Assembly: GCF_028640845.1 (NCBI RefSeq)
Contig: NC_080544.1
Span: forward strand, 58,666,711 to 58,730,710
From: Ahaetulla prasina
Lineage: Eukaryota; Chordata; Lepidosauria; Squamata; Colubridae
Reading direction: 5' to 3'
Length of the DNA stretch: 64,000 nucleotides
Positions within the stretch are counted from its first letter, which is position 1, and the number at the start of each line of letters is the position of its first letter. A model generated the notes under the pieces. It saw nothing but the letters and a program-made list of their open reading frames with translations. It ran no database searches and was not told the DNA's origin. Below are positions 42,322 through 54,830 of the stretch, in pieces. The translations under genes and the position numbers were made by a program.

Positions 42322-42721
42322 TATAAAGTATAACATGTTGTCTAATGCAAACATTATGCAAGTATATATATTTAGATATTTTTCTAATACACTTACATAA
42401 TTATACCTCCTTTTTAATTTACTATATTTTATATAAATGAGTCTCATATTTCATTATACTTGTCCTTAAAAAAATCTATGTCTTCAGGCAAGTGTAAGCA
42501 CATCTTTAATCCATTGAGTAAGTGGGGCCATATATTTATCTTTACAAAGTTGCAATATCAATCTTTTAGCCATAACATAAAACATATTTATGTTTTATAT
42601 ATAGACATACATATACACATACCTACACACATTTCAAGCCAGCCAGAGTTACCCTGTGGTAAGATGGGGACCAATAAGTTTTATAAATAAATAAAATAAA
42701 AAATCATGGAGAATCCATTTA

Positions 42722-43061
42722 CCATATTTTTTAGAGTATAAGATGCACCTTTCCCCCCCCTAAAATAGGGTGAAAATTTGGGTGCATCTAATACACTGAA
42801 TGTAGCCCCGCCCAGCCTCTGAAACGGAGTTTTCAGAAGCTGAAAAAAACCTCTTACAGGGAGGTTTCAGAGGCTGAAAAAAAAAAAAAGGCATAGAGCT
42901 CACAACCAATGAACTTGTTGCTAAAGTTCATCTCTGGGAACAGTTGATTGGGGGTATTCCGGGAGGCTGATCCACCCCCAATCAGCTTTTTTCTTATTTT
43001 CCTCCCCAAAAACTAAGATGCATCTTATACTCTGGTGCGTCTTATAGTCCAAAAAATATGG
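42722..43061. mobile_element. Second MITE family, 340 bp, TA-flanked
   Basis: The terminal inverted repeats start 'ccatattttttagagtataa' and end 'atagtccaaaaaatatgg', with about 27 bp matching allowing 4 differences. TA is duplicated on both sides (42720-42721, 43062-43063). The 'aagatgcacc'/'ggtgcgtctta' sub-terminal repeats are typical of a Tc1/mariner-type miniature element widespread in reptiles. It also contains an internal 'cctctgaaac'/'gtttcagagg' hairpin. Confidence 0.7.
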
Positions 43062-43194
43062 TATGTTCTCCAGTTATCAAATTCCATGTACTAGATATAT
43101 AATTCAAATGAATATTATCCTTGGAAAATTTTAGCCTTTATTGCAGTCATATTTTTATAGTCCACTACTTCTCCCAAAACTTTCTCCCCAAATA

Positions 43195-44335
43195 TAGAAC
43201 ATTGCAATTTACATAGACTTCTGTAAAGCTTTTGACTCAGTGGTACATGACAAACTTCTTCTAAAACTAAAATCCTATGGCATCTCCGGACCCCTTCATA
43301 ATTGGATAACTGCGTTCCTGTCAAACAGGCAACAAGTGGTCAAAATAGGCAGTGCCCTATCAAATCCTGCTCCTGTTAATAGCGGTGTTCCCAAGGCAGC
43401 GTTCTAGGACCAACACTCTTCATATTATACATTAACGACCTCTGTGACCATATTATAAGTAATTGTGTTTTCTTCGCCGATGATGTTAAACTATTTAACA
43501 CTACCAACAATGCGGCTACCCTTCAAAAAGACATTGATTTTGTGTCGGAATGGTCAAAAATTTGGCAACTCCAAATCTCAACCAACAAACCAACCTTACA
43601 CATTGGAAAAAAGAATCAGAACACTAAATACAAGCTTGATGGACATGACCTTATAGATGACCCTCACTCCGTCAAAGACCTTGGAGTTTTCATATCAAAT
43701 GATCTAAGTACCAAGGCCAACTGCAGCTACATTGCCAAAAAGGCTTTAAGAGTTGTAAATCTAATATTGCGTAGCTTCTTCTCCGGAAAGATTACACTAC
43801 TAACAGAGCATACAAAACATTTGCTAGACCAATTCTCGATTACAGCTCGCCTGTCTGGAACCCACACTTCATTTCGGACATTAATACAATTGAGCGTGTC
43901 CAGAAATATTTTATAAGAAGAGTTCTCCACTCCTCTGATCACAATAAAATACCTTATGCCACCAGACTTGAAATCCTGGGTTTAGAAAATTTAGAACTAC
44001 GCCACCTTCAGCATGACCTGAGTATAACTCATAAAATCATCAGTGAACCACTCCAATCTTGACTGTAGAAAATATGACTTCAGTAACAGAGTTGTTAAAG
44101 CCTGGAATGCACTACCTGACTCCATGGTCTCATCCCAAAATCCCCAAAACTTTAACCAAAGACTGTCTACTGTTGACCTCCCCCCATTCCTAAGAGGTCT
44201 GTAAGGGGCGTGCATAAGAGCACCAGTGTGCCTACCGCTGTCCTAATGTTCCCTTTGGTTGTATTCAATTTGTATGGTTATTTCATGCTTATATATATTG
44301 TTGTGTTTGACAAAATAAATAAATAAAATAAAAAA
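43195..44335 (+). mobile_element. 5'-truncated CR1/jockey-type LINE
   Basis: Reverse transcriptase motifs are readable on the plus strand: IYIDFCKAFDSVVHDKLLLK at the start, a broken GVP segment near 43390, FFADDVKLF with the catalytic ADD at 43473-43484, and VKDLGVFISNDL further on. A frameshift near 43395 and another after ~43860 disable it. It ends in a noncoding 3' end and a (AAATA)n-like tail at 44315-44340, the sign of target-primed reverse transcription. It keeps about 1.1 kb and is comparatively well preserved, so it is not ancient. Confidence 0.8.
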
Positions 44336-44545
44336 TAAATTGTAAAAATTAGTGCTTTATTGTTCTTATTACATCTACAACAAAATGCTGTTGTTTTGAC
44401 ATGCTTTTTCTGTATAAAGGTAATGAAGTCCAATGAAGTCTAAATATTTTTTGTTGTATAAGTTGTAGTTTAAGGTCCATTGACATTCTTGCCATAGAAG
44501 TTAAAATACTTTCCCATTGTCTAGACATTATAGGAATCTGCTATC

Positions 44546-44643
44546 TGATCAGGTTAAAATAGATAATTATTTCTGGTAACCCTTATAGGAATCTTCAGTA
44601 AGGATTATCAGAAATAACTAATTATCTATTTTAATCTTGATCA
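44546..44643. repeat. Intronic inverted repeat, arms ~40 bp
   Basis: The left arm, beginning 'tgatcaggttaaaatagata', and the right arm, ending 'tctattttaatcttgatca', pair over about 40 bp with a small insertion in the right arm. The loop is about 15 nt. It lies in NT5C2 intron 2 and would fold as a hairpin in the pre-mRNA. Confidence 0.7.
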
Positions 44644-44649
44644 AATAAG

Positions 44650-45960
44650 CGGGGGCAGAACAAAGCAGAAGCCATGATAGAGAAAACCCATTTTGATGAT
44701 CCTACCCAATGGGATTATTTAATTGAGGGGACCTGGAGACAGTGTCTCTTGTCTATGTGAAATGAGAATAGTCCAATCTTGAAGTGACCAAAGAATGAGT
44801 TATTGTCTTAAGGACATCCCAATGCAGATAATGGATGCAACTGCTGCCCTAGATTAATTTGTGCAAAGACCTTCTTGGACAGAGCTGCTGCCTGCTGCTC
44901 AAGTTGCACACCAGTGCTGAAAAAAAGGGCAATCCCACTCAGGACTAAAGATGGAACCACTCCAGACTTTGGGATCCGAACACTCCAAGCCACTCAGTCA
45001 TGTCAGGATTGAACATAAATCTGTTTTCCTAAATCTAGACTGATGCAGCTTCCAAGCATTAGGACATCACTTGGCCAGCTTGAAGTTAAGATGGATAGCT
45101 GGGTATCATCAGCATATTGCTGTTATTGGACTCCAAACCAACAAATATCTCAACCGCTGATCTTATATGGAATTTAAACAGGAGGAGTGAGTCAAGCTCT
45201 GAGGCATCCCATTTAACAAGAATCTTTCAAACTCAATTTCTCTCCCCCTGCCCCTGCCTGAACTGATTCAGAAATAAATTAGAACCACCAGGCCATTGTG
45301 TTCTCCATTCTCAATTCTTGAAGATGGTTCAATAGGATAGCATGTTTGCTGGTATCAAAAACCTGCTGTGAAATCAAGTACAGTCAGGACAGTTGTGCTA
45401 CTCCATCCCAGCTGCACAAGGGATCAAGAAAAAGTATGACCATTGGAGTCTTGGTATTGTCTGAAACTGGACTCAAACAAAATCCATATCCTCCAGAGCC
45501 CTTTAATGTCTTCTTAGCAATTAATCCAAAAAGTAAAAGTAGTCATATTGGATTAAAATTATCCAGAACAATTGGGTCCAACAAAGCTTATTGAGGAAGA
45601 GGCATACCACCACTCTCTTTCTTAAAGCACAGATCCAGCTACGTATCACCTCCTGGGTGACATTCATTAGCTAGGAGGGATATAGATGTAATATAGGGTG
45701 GCTGGTACATTGGCCCAAGGTCATCAGAAGACTAGACCATGCTTCAGTCAACTCTATATTAGATTGTCCACTATATGTTCAAAATACTCTATAGCAATGA
45801 GCAAAAATCTTGTGACTGATCTCTCATAGACAAGTGGGCTGCTGAACAACCATCTCCAGATACAGTAAGAATGGAGAAATAATTGAACTTTCCCATTCTT
45901 TTTACCATGATGTAATCCAACGGACTCTTACTCATGGCCATTTGCTCTTTGCTATCCCTT
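44650..45960 (-). repeat. Degraded LINE reverse-transcriptase remnant, minus strand
   Basis: The minus strand near 45100 reads QQYADDTQLSI, the reverse-transcriptase catalytic YADD box of L2/CR1-group LINEs. Stop codons and indels surround it. The low-coordinate end shares a 'gggacctgg' phrase with the fragment at 1555-1965, so both come from the same family. It is much older than the CR1 copy beside it. Confidence 0.6.
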
Positions 45961-46499
45961 AGAGGTTCTATAAAAGAGGACAATATGATTAGCTACACAT
46001 TCTCACAATTGTGTAAACACTAGAGTGGGTGTTAAAAAAAAAGAAGAAAATTAGCCCAAACAGACTTGGTATTTTGCTTTGTTGAAAGTTGCTGGGAATA
46101 GAAAATAGGTTAGCTTCTTATATGATAGTGTTCACAGAAGAAGAAGGAGTAGATACTGAGTCTGCATAAATTGGGAAGTGTTAAAAACTTCCAAATTGAC
46201 ATCTGAAGATTATAGGGAAGAGAATCTGAGTAATGGGGTTTCTGCTGCAATAGCTAAAATGGATTAGGCAATTCTAGTGGCTGTTGAAGATGGACTATTG
46301 TCTTACTGATTCTTATCCAGAGTAAGTTGGACTGGCAAATCTCAAATTAAGCAATTTATATTAATTAAGATTTATGGGATGCTGGGTGTGAGAGAGAAAA
46401 GAGTCAGTGAAACATTTGAACACATAAATGGAGCAAAATGTTTCCCCCCTTGGAAAATGAAGTGGGAGACTAAGATCAAGGCAACTTGGAAATAAGTTA

Positions 46500-47530
46500 G
46501 TCAGCTGATGGAATTACAGAAGGATGTGAAAATTAAGGGATAAGACTTGGCTACTGAAAAAATACAAGGTCTTGACAAGAAACCATCCAAGGTATACTCC
46601 CAACTGCAGTGCAACAACATAGTAACAGCAGAGCAATCAACAGCCGAAACTGACCAGAAAGAACATATGGATGAAAGAGAAGACAAAGTCGGTGCAATAC
46701 CCAAGAGAAAACCACAACAGTTTCCAAGAAAAGGAACCATCATGGTAACTGGCCTAGACCATCACATGGCCTAGACATGATCCACACATATTGCCTAAAG
46801 AAACTACAAGCAGTACATGGAATACCTAGCAGCACAGATGACTCATCTGGTGGCAGCAGGTTCCCACCCAAACTGGTTAACACAAGTAAGGACAGTGCTG
46901 ATCATGAAAGCTGAAGTGGCTGATGTTGGGAAATCGTACCACTGGCTGGAAAGGGCTTCACTACAAAAACAGCACTGAGGCTTTGAACATAGTAGCAATG
47001 ATAAGGCACTAAGCATCAGATCCATAGAAGTGGGAATCTACTAATTTAAGGTGCAGACTGTGCAGAGAGGCCTGAGAGACAGTCCAATGTATAATGCTGA
47101 TGCAGGAAGGAACCAAGTGAAAGCACCATCAGGAAGAAGGAGTATGAGAAGCTGGTGAAGTACCAGGGACTGAAAGATCAACAAAGATGATATAGCCAAA
47201 GTGAAATAAACAGCACTGGAAGAATGTATAGGAGAAAAAGAACACCAGTATAAAGGAGCTATAAGATCTGAAAGCAAGCCGCAGCAATCTCCCAGAACAG
47301 GGGAAGTAAAATAAAAGCCAAAGTAGTTCCAGTGGTGGTAGGAGTACTTGGAGCTGAATTTCCATAGTTGGGAGAGAGGCTTCAACAGATCCCAGGAACA
47401 AAATCAGAGTTCTCTGTCCAGAAGAATGCAATGCTAGGAACAGCTAATATATTGCACAGAACCCTCAAACTCCCAGATCTCTGGTAGAGGACCCTGATTG
47501 AGGAAGACACATACCACCCATAGAGGTAAG
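46500..47530 (+). repeat. Degraded non-LTR retrotransposon, Dong/R4-like C-terminus
   Basis: Plus-strand frames, interrupted by stops, read VPVVVGVLGAEFP and then SVQKNAMLGTANILHRTLKL. I recognise this pattern from the C-terminal region of Dong/R4-like reverse transcriptase proteins. The family assignment is by resemblance. Confidence 0.45.
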
Positions 47531-48284
47531 CAGGGATTTTGGTGTTTTTTTTTTAGAACTTTGCATGAATAAAATACCTGAAAGTGAGTTTTAGTTTAAT
47601 CAAAAATTACATAGAATCCAAAGGACCCACTTGCTTTTACAAGTTAATTTATTTCATCTCTCCAAAGATAGTGTGATTTTTCTAAATGCCTAGAATTGGG
47701 ATGATACCTGCTAATCAAGCCATCAAGCATAGAGGGCAATTATGGATCAGTGGGTCAGTAGAATAAAGCCACTGACTCAGACAGGAAGCAAGGAAATAAA
47801 AGTAGACCTTGAACTTAGAAAGATTCTTATTTCAGGATCTCTGGAAGCCTGTTCCTGTAACAGGTTCTTTAAAAAGACGTGCTATTTAAAATAGGTTTTT
47901 AAATAAAATCAGGTTTTCTTTCATTTTCCTGCTTATAGAACAGCAGCTGTTTATATACACAGATCTACAGCTACTGGGCTGTGTCTGATGCTACTACAGT
48001 GGTGCTTAAAAGTTTGTGAATCCTATTGAATTTTCAATATATTTCAGCATAAAAATGACCTTAAACTATATAAATAAAACCCAATTAAACAGAAGAATCC
48101 AAAACATTATACCTGTTTATTTATTTATTGAGGAAAATGATCTAAAACTACATTTTTGTGTATGGCTAAAATATGTGAACCTTTGCTTTCAACAAATGAT
48201 GTGCTCCTTTTGGTCAGCAATATACCAAGTCATTATAAGGTGGTACTAACACTTCATGTGATCTTGATTCTACCCTTCTGTTAA

Positions 48285-48340
48285 AGCACCCTAGGATCGA
48301 ATTGGCTTTTTTGACAGCTGCAGCACACTGATGGCTCATA
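48285..48340. repeat. LINE-derived fragment interrupted by a MITE
   Basis: 'aattggcttttttgacagct' and 'cagcacactgatggctcata' are phrases of a common dispersed reptile repeat. They are followed directly by a MITE at 48341. The repeat seems to resume after it with 'tttaagtgattgtcc' (48707 on). Confidence 0.45.
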
Positions 48341-48704
48341 TAGGTAGTCCTCGGCTTACAACCACAATTGAGCCCAAAGATTATGTTGCTAAGTGAAACA
48401 TTTGTTAAGTGAGTTTGTCCTATTTTATGACTGTTCTTGCCACAATTGTTATAGGAATTGCTGCCGTTGTTAAGGTACTAACACTGTTGTTAAGTGAATC
48501 TGGCTTCCCCATTGACTTTGCTTGTCAGAAGTTCACAAAAGGCGATCACATGAACCACTTGCCAAGCATCCGAATTTTGATCATACAGCTATGGGGATGC
48601 TACAACAGTCGTAAATGTGAAAAACTGTCATAAGTCACTTTTTTCAGTTCCATTGTAACTTTGAATAGTCACTAAACAAATGTCTGTAAGTTGAGGGCTA
48701 CCTG
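48341..48704 (+). mobile_element. TA-flanked palindromic MITE, nested in a repeat
   Basis: It begins 'taggtagtcctcggctta' after TA at 48339-48340, ends 'gttgagggctacctg', and is followed by TA at 48705-48706. Same family as 13931-14305, about 364 bp. Confidence 0.75.
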
Positions 48705-48999
48705 TATTTAAGTGATTGTCCGCTAGTACTCACGTAGCTTTCCAAATATATAGTTTTGTATAATGTTTTTGACGCATTTGTTTAACTGGGTTCTCTCTGT
48801 CTAGTTTTAGGATCTATGTGGAACAGATTACATTTTAGGTCATATTTATGCAGAGTTACTGTAAAATTCAACATGATTTGTGAACTGTTAAGCACACTGT
48901 GCCCCTTTTACTTTAGTGATGCAGATTTTGTAATCCTTTTTGAAACCCACAGATTCCTTTCCTCCATCCTTCAAAAGAGCAGGAAATTGCCAAAAGTGG

Positions 49000-51600
49000 C
49001 AGAGCAATTTGTCAATAGATCTGAGAAAGAAAGAAAAATTGACATTGACATTATTTAGACTGATTGAAATTAAAAAATAAATCCTTTAGAAATTTCAGTT
49101 CTGTCTGTTTAAATAATATTATTCTATCGCTACATTTATCCTCTGTATTGCGGGACTATTAACACCTTTAGATATAATCCATAGGACACAAAATTGCCCT
49201 CTCCTCTACATCTAATGGCTGAGAAGAAGCTAAAGGGTGGAATGGTTGTCAGAAGTGTTGTGAGTGATTTTTGAGGATTGTGTTGTTTAAATTTGCTGCA
49301 GTTACAATAAATTCCGATGGTTGTTTTAAAAATAATGTATATTTTTGCCAGAATATATTTTGGAATAATCTATATAGAATTTAGAGAATTGCATGTTTAT
49401 GCCTTTAGTTATTTCGCCAGGATAACTAAAAGTTGGACTAAATCTGTTGACAGATCTGTTGTGTTACATCACCCTGGGTGGGTGTTGCACATAGCTTTTT
49501 TACAACTGTCATCTTTAAGACTGGCTTAACCTGTATAGTGATTAAGTACCTGATAGATTATCATAGATATTAAATTGTACAAAATGTTTTTATTTTGCTT
49601 TATGTTTTGTTGTAAATACAATTCAGTAAGACTTAAAAAAAACCTGGTTTGCTTATTGAATCTTAGGTATATTAATTAGGAAAATCTGATTTATAAAGCA
49701 TACATTAGAATAGATAGTACTGGCTGTAAATTCGAAAAAGATAAAGTATGGGGACCCATAGAAAATGGGTTACAACTTCTATTCTTATTTTATGTGTAAT
49801 ATTTATGCAATACAAATGCCTCCTTTCTCCCTCCCTTCTACTTCATCCCAAATAATAGCTAGCTTTAGATTCATAGCTGGTGTCAACTGTAATTCTTATT
49901 ATATCTTATAGCCTATTTGTGGAAATGCTTGTTGTGTAAACAAAAATAGAAATTGACTATACAGCCACTGACTTACTGAAATATTTGGAAATAAGATGCT
50001 ACTCTTTTATAAACCGTTACTGATAGAATGAATTTGGATAGAAATGAAACTCTCATTTCAGTAGAAGGAAGTTCTTCGTTACACAGAAGAATAATGCTAT
50101 CTCCTTTGCTCATTGTTGATGTATCTGGGTTGGGAGTAACTGAGGCTGGTCCCTCCGTAGGAGTACAATCACGCAGTATGATTGTAGTTAGACAGGAAGG
50201 AGGTTCAGTATGAGACACCAAATTGTTGTGATGTCTATTTTTTAACTCTGAGGGAATACTTCTCGTCATCCTTTGGATTATTGCATACAGTTCTTTGGCG
50301 TCTAACAGCTGTTACAAGTAAAGGTTAAACAATGGAAAAAGTTGGGTTTCCATTCTCTCTTGTTACTGGCAATTGCCAAGAAGCAGAATCCAGGTATTTG
50401 TATTATCTTATTTTATGTGTGTATAATGAATTGGGGTTGTAATATTCCAAGATAATAAGATAAAATAAGTTATTTTGGTGCACATATTTTTACAAATGAC
50501 TCCTTTTAAATATATTTGATGTGAGAAAGGATTCAGTGCTTTACTTTCTCTTCTTTCAAAGACAGCTTTGTGTAAGGTTGGCATAAAAATATGGAAGTTA
50601 GGCCTCTATTTCTGTATTCTGATATGCCAACTGGTCTTACTTTGGCTTCACTTTAGGCATCTTTCTATTTTTATATCACAGACTTCACTGAACTAGCGTG
50701 AGAGTAGAAAGTTCTCTGTCCCGGGGTAAAAAAATAGACACAAAATATGTATTGTGGCTTCACCAGAGATTTGCTTTGCACTCAAAATGTGGAAACATAG
50801 ATGAAACTAATGTTTAAACAGAATAGTTTAAGGATGAGGCCATTTAGAATTGGCTTCCTATTATCAGATATCATCTCTACTTAAAAAGAATAATTTTTCT
50901 GAATTTTACAAATGAAAGATACTATCATCTTTTTAAAAATTAATATAGTCTAATTAGCCTAAAAATTTCAATTATTTTGCAAGAATAGTTTGTGTATGTT
51001 CAGTACTATTGTATACATGTCCCATACATTAAAAACTGACCACTTAATTTTTATGACTGTTTACCAAAGAGTAAATGAAGTACATAAAAAGTAGTTTTTT
51101 AAAAAAGTAGGAATTGATGCCGTTAGCTCAGTTACTTCTGATTTTGGTAAGCAATTTATTTATACCTTTTCATTCCCCTGATGAAGTGTCCAACAGAAAA
51201 AATTTAACTATTGCTTCTTTATTACTTGATAAATGATATTAAACATATAAAATAAAGAATGTAAGGCTAAGAATAAGTCATACTTGAATTTTAGATCAGT
51301 TTGCTTTATTTAATTTCTTAGGCTGAATACAAAAATACCAGTTTTTTTTTATAGTAATAGAATACAATATTTGTCTCCATATGTAACCATGGTAATATAC
51401 AATTGTGTGATCATTAATTTCTCTGCATAATCATACATATGACAGTAATGATCATGCATCTGTATATATTGAGGGGTTATTTTTCAGATATTCCAGTTCT
51501 TTTGATAATCCCTAAACCTTTAAGATTTCAAATTCTTTCAACGCAACTTGAAAATGAAAAGGTTACCATTTCAAAATTTTGCTGCTACAGTTAATAAAAT
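49000..51600 (+). other. NT5C2 intron 2 segment, nothing classified
   Basis: AT-rich. The only item of note is a minus-strand open stretch at about 49973-50310 (see findings), of a length compatible with chance. Confidence 0.35.
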
Positions 51601-51601
51601 A

Positions 51602-51969
51602 CAGAGTCCCAGATTTATATGAACATAATTGAGACCAAAAATTATGTTGCATAGTGAGACAATTGTTAGGTGACTTTTCTTGCCACAGTTGTTAAGTGAA
51701 TTGTTTCAATTGTTAAGAATACAGTTGTTAAGTCAATCAGTCTTCCCCATTGACTTCGCTTGTCAGAAAGTTGCCAAAGGTGTTCACATGATCAGGGGAG
51801 ACTGAAACCGTCATAAATATGAACCAGTTGCTAAGCATCAGAATTTTGGTCACATGACCATGGGGATGTTGGAATGGTCGTAAGCTTGAAAAACGGTCAT
51901 GTCACTTTTTTCAATGATGTTATCTTTGAATGGTCACTAAATGAACTGTTGTAACTCAAGAACCACCTG
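51602..51969 (+). mobile_element. TA-type palindromic MITE, diverged copy
   Basis: It starts 'cagagtcccagatttata' and ends 'ctcaagaaccacctg'. The interior follows the order of 13931-14305. It is more diverged than the other copies. Confidence 0.65.
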
Positions 51970-52290
51970 TAATTATATGCAGAGAGCACGGTTATGATGT
52001 GATTCTGGAAAGGAAATTATATCATTGAAGTTTTTTATTTTGCTTAAGTTGTTTATATCCATAATTTTTATAAGGTTAGCAATACTTCTAATGACGATTT
52101 CCAAATAAATAAACAAGTTTTTATTTCATTTTAATTACTAGTATTAAGTGGCTGCCCATCTCAGTTACACAATTCTGGGGTGCTAACAATATTAAAAATG
52201 ATAAAAACATATACACTTAGCAGCCACAAAAGAATTATAAAAGCAAAGATCCACATCTTTCAGCATCACCAACTTCTGAGATTGCCTAGG

Positions 52291-52679
52291 GCCGTGATGG
52301 CGAACCTATGGCACGTGTGCCCAAAGTGGCACATGGAGCCATGTTGCCTGGCACACGCGGCATCGGCTGTTCCTCTTCTGGGTTTCTGGCGCGCATGCGC
52401 ACGCAATGATCAGCTGGCTTTTTTGCATGCGGGAATGCCGGAAACTAGAAGAGCTGGTCTTCCATTTTCCTGCGTGAGCATGTGTGCTGGCTAGCTAATG
52501 CACATGCATGCCAGAAACCCAGAACAGTAGCTGGCTGAAACCAGAAGTTCAGTAGCTGAAACTGGAAGTTCATTTTCAGGCATGCACGCGTGTCCTGGGC
52601 AGCTCCTCTTCCCGGTTGCAGCCCAGACGTGTGTGTGCTCCCTTTTCGGCACTCGGTGCCAAAACGGTTCGCCATCACC
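52291..52679. mobile_element. hAT-type nonautonomous element, ~389 bp
   Basis: The termini 'gtgatggcgaacc' and 'ggttcgccatcac' are perfect inverted repeats. The flanking 8-mers 'tgcctagg' (52283-52290) and 'agcctagg' (52680-52687) match at 7 of 8. The interior is rich in 'gcgcatgcgc'-like CpG phrases. There is no transposase frame. Confidence 0.8.
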
Positions 52680-52787
52680 AGCCTAGGAAATGGGTGGGAT
52701 CAACCTATGAGCTGAATAAAGGTTCCAGGCAATTCGTTTATGACTTTGGCTCTCTTAAATGCTTTTTTGCAGAATTCAGACAGAAAT

Positions 52788-52855
52788 GGGCTGCTATCAT
52801 TAAAACACACACACACACACACCAGAATTTGTGTGTGTTTTAATGATAGTGGCCC
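52788..52855. repeat. CA/GT hairpin with unique flanks
   Basis: The 25-base left arm (52788-52812) and right arm (52831-52855) are reverse complements with two mismatches. They include 13 bases of non-microsatellite sequence, 'ctatcattaaaac'. The loop is 18 nt. It is transcribed in the NT5C2 pre-mRNA. Confidence 0.7.
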
Positions 52856-54499
52856 AGACCATTATTGAGAATTTGCTGTTAAAACTTTCTTTTTGTTAAT
52901 ACTTTTGTCATTTCTCATTTTGATGACACCTGTACAGTGCAATCCTGGATGCTAAATTTTGATACAAAATGAACTGATATTACCAGAAAAACATTAGGAA
53001 TATTTTTATATGGTCTTATAAGTGACCACATATGTATATTGTGGCATTGATTGTTTGATTCAATTTCTAGACTGCCCATCTCTTCACCAAGTGACTTTGA
53101 GCCATCGCTAGAATCCCCTTATAATATTTTTCATTATTTAGTAATCAATAGAAATAGCATAGAAAAGTAAGCATTTCCATCTTAGTACATCAGAATCAAA
53201 TATTACTTTTATTATCCAATTCAGTTGGCATATGTGGGCTGGAGGATAAATAATTGGTAAATTGTATTGTTTCCATGAGACAATATATATGAATAGCCTT
53301 CCAGTCATCACCCTGAATTAAACACTATTGTAATCTAAGTGTCCTGGCTGCTAAGGATTAAAGCTATTTATCTAGGAAAATGTTTATCTAGACCTGAATC
53401 TTAGAGGATATAGTGCAGGTTGAGCAATGCCTTCAATCCATTTGTGGGAGAGATCTAAATAGGAACTGGTTTCAAGGAATATTTTATCTCTTGGCCTGTA
53501 TCCCTAATATAACCTTCATTCACTCATTCTAAGAGACATTACCTCTAATCCTTACAAGCTAATACTCAACATTTTGTAGGACAAATCTGCTATAGAATCT
53601 TCTTGCATTAAAAAAGTACATATAAATATCTTTCTATATTCCAAATAGTCTCTTTTGTATATAAAAACCATCACAACTGTTCAGTAGTCCTTATTTGCTG
53701 CCATGCTGATCCCCACAAAATTGTTTAGTATTCAGAGAGAGACACCAACATTTCCATCTTTCATGGAGCACAGAGGTGGGATTCAGCCGGTTCAGACCGG
53801 TTCAAGTGAATCAGTTGTTAAGATTTTGCATACTTCGGAGAACCAGCTAATTGCACCACTGGCTGGCCCGGCCCACCACTCCTTATCTCACCTTGCCCGC
53901 CTAGGCTGCTCGCTTAGAGTCACACCCGTGCATGGCTGCTACTGCTCTCTGGTTCCCTCGCTTGCCTTGATCACGCTGCCCAGCTGATCTCTCCCTGGTG
54001 AGTCTTCCTTTGCTTCTTGCCCAGCTACCTCCCATGCGGCCCAGCCTGCTTGGCTGCCTTCCCTGGTGCCGTACCCATGTCCCAGCCCACTTGCCTGCTT
54101 TCCCCCAGGTCTCCCATGTGGGCCCCATAGCCCAGCTGATCTCTGCATGGGTGACTGGGTGTGTGGCTGACACTTGGCTTCCAGCACTGGAGAGGGCAGG
54201 GAAGGGAAGTGGCCAGCTGCTGTTGCCTTTCATTGGGGCATGTGGAATTAGATGGAGCTCCTCTTGCCGCCTCTTCTTCCCCCCTTGCTCGGGGGGGGGG
54301 GGGAAGGCTTCCTACCCCTCACTTAGCCACCCGCCCCCTTTTCCAATGCATTTGGAATTGTGGCAGATGGGGAGGGGTGGAGCAGGGGAGGAAGGGTATT
54401 TCCGACTCCCGGCCCGACTGGCTTCTTCCAGGCAGCTCTTGCTCTGCCTTTCAGTGTCAGCCATCAAAGCTGAGGTTTTTGAGGGCAGAAGAGCTTGCC

Positions 54500-54830
54500 C
54501 CACCCACCACTGCCCAGGCCCTTGCTTTCCCAAAGCATTTCTTTGCCTACCTGATTTCCAGCTCCATCGCGTTTCTCTGTCACTTTTCTTGCTGTCGTGT
54601 GCAGAGAAAGAAAAATTTGTGAGACTAAAAAAAAGTTCAATCAATCCATTCCAACTTCTTGCTAAAGAAAAAGATCTTGCAAAGTTGGAATTGACTGAGT
54701 GATTTTTTTTTTAAGTCCCACAAACTTTTGTTTCCCTGCACACAATGGTGAGAAATGCGACGGAACTGGAAATCAGGTAGGCAGAGAAATGCTTGGGGAC
54801 AGCGAGGGATCTGGGGGATGGTGGTAGGAG
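54500..54830. repeat. Foldback inside the hAT-like element, arms ~160 bp
   Basis: The sequence from about 54500 to 54664 is the approximate reverse complement of 54666-54830. For example 'tacctgatttccagctcc' in the left arm pairs with 'ggaactggaaatcaggta' in the right arm. The centre is near 54665 with almost no loop. Confidence 0.7.

Noticed and set aside
53998..54702. 234-codon frame inside the hAT-like element
   Set aside because: It runs across CT-rich sequence, a G run and one foldback arm. No transposase motifs were seen, and the overlapping frames are equally open.
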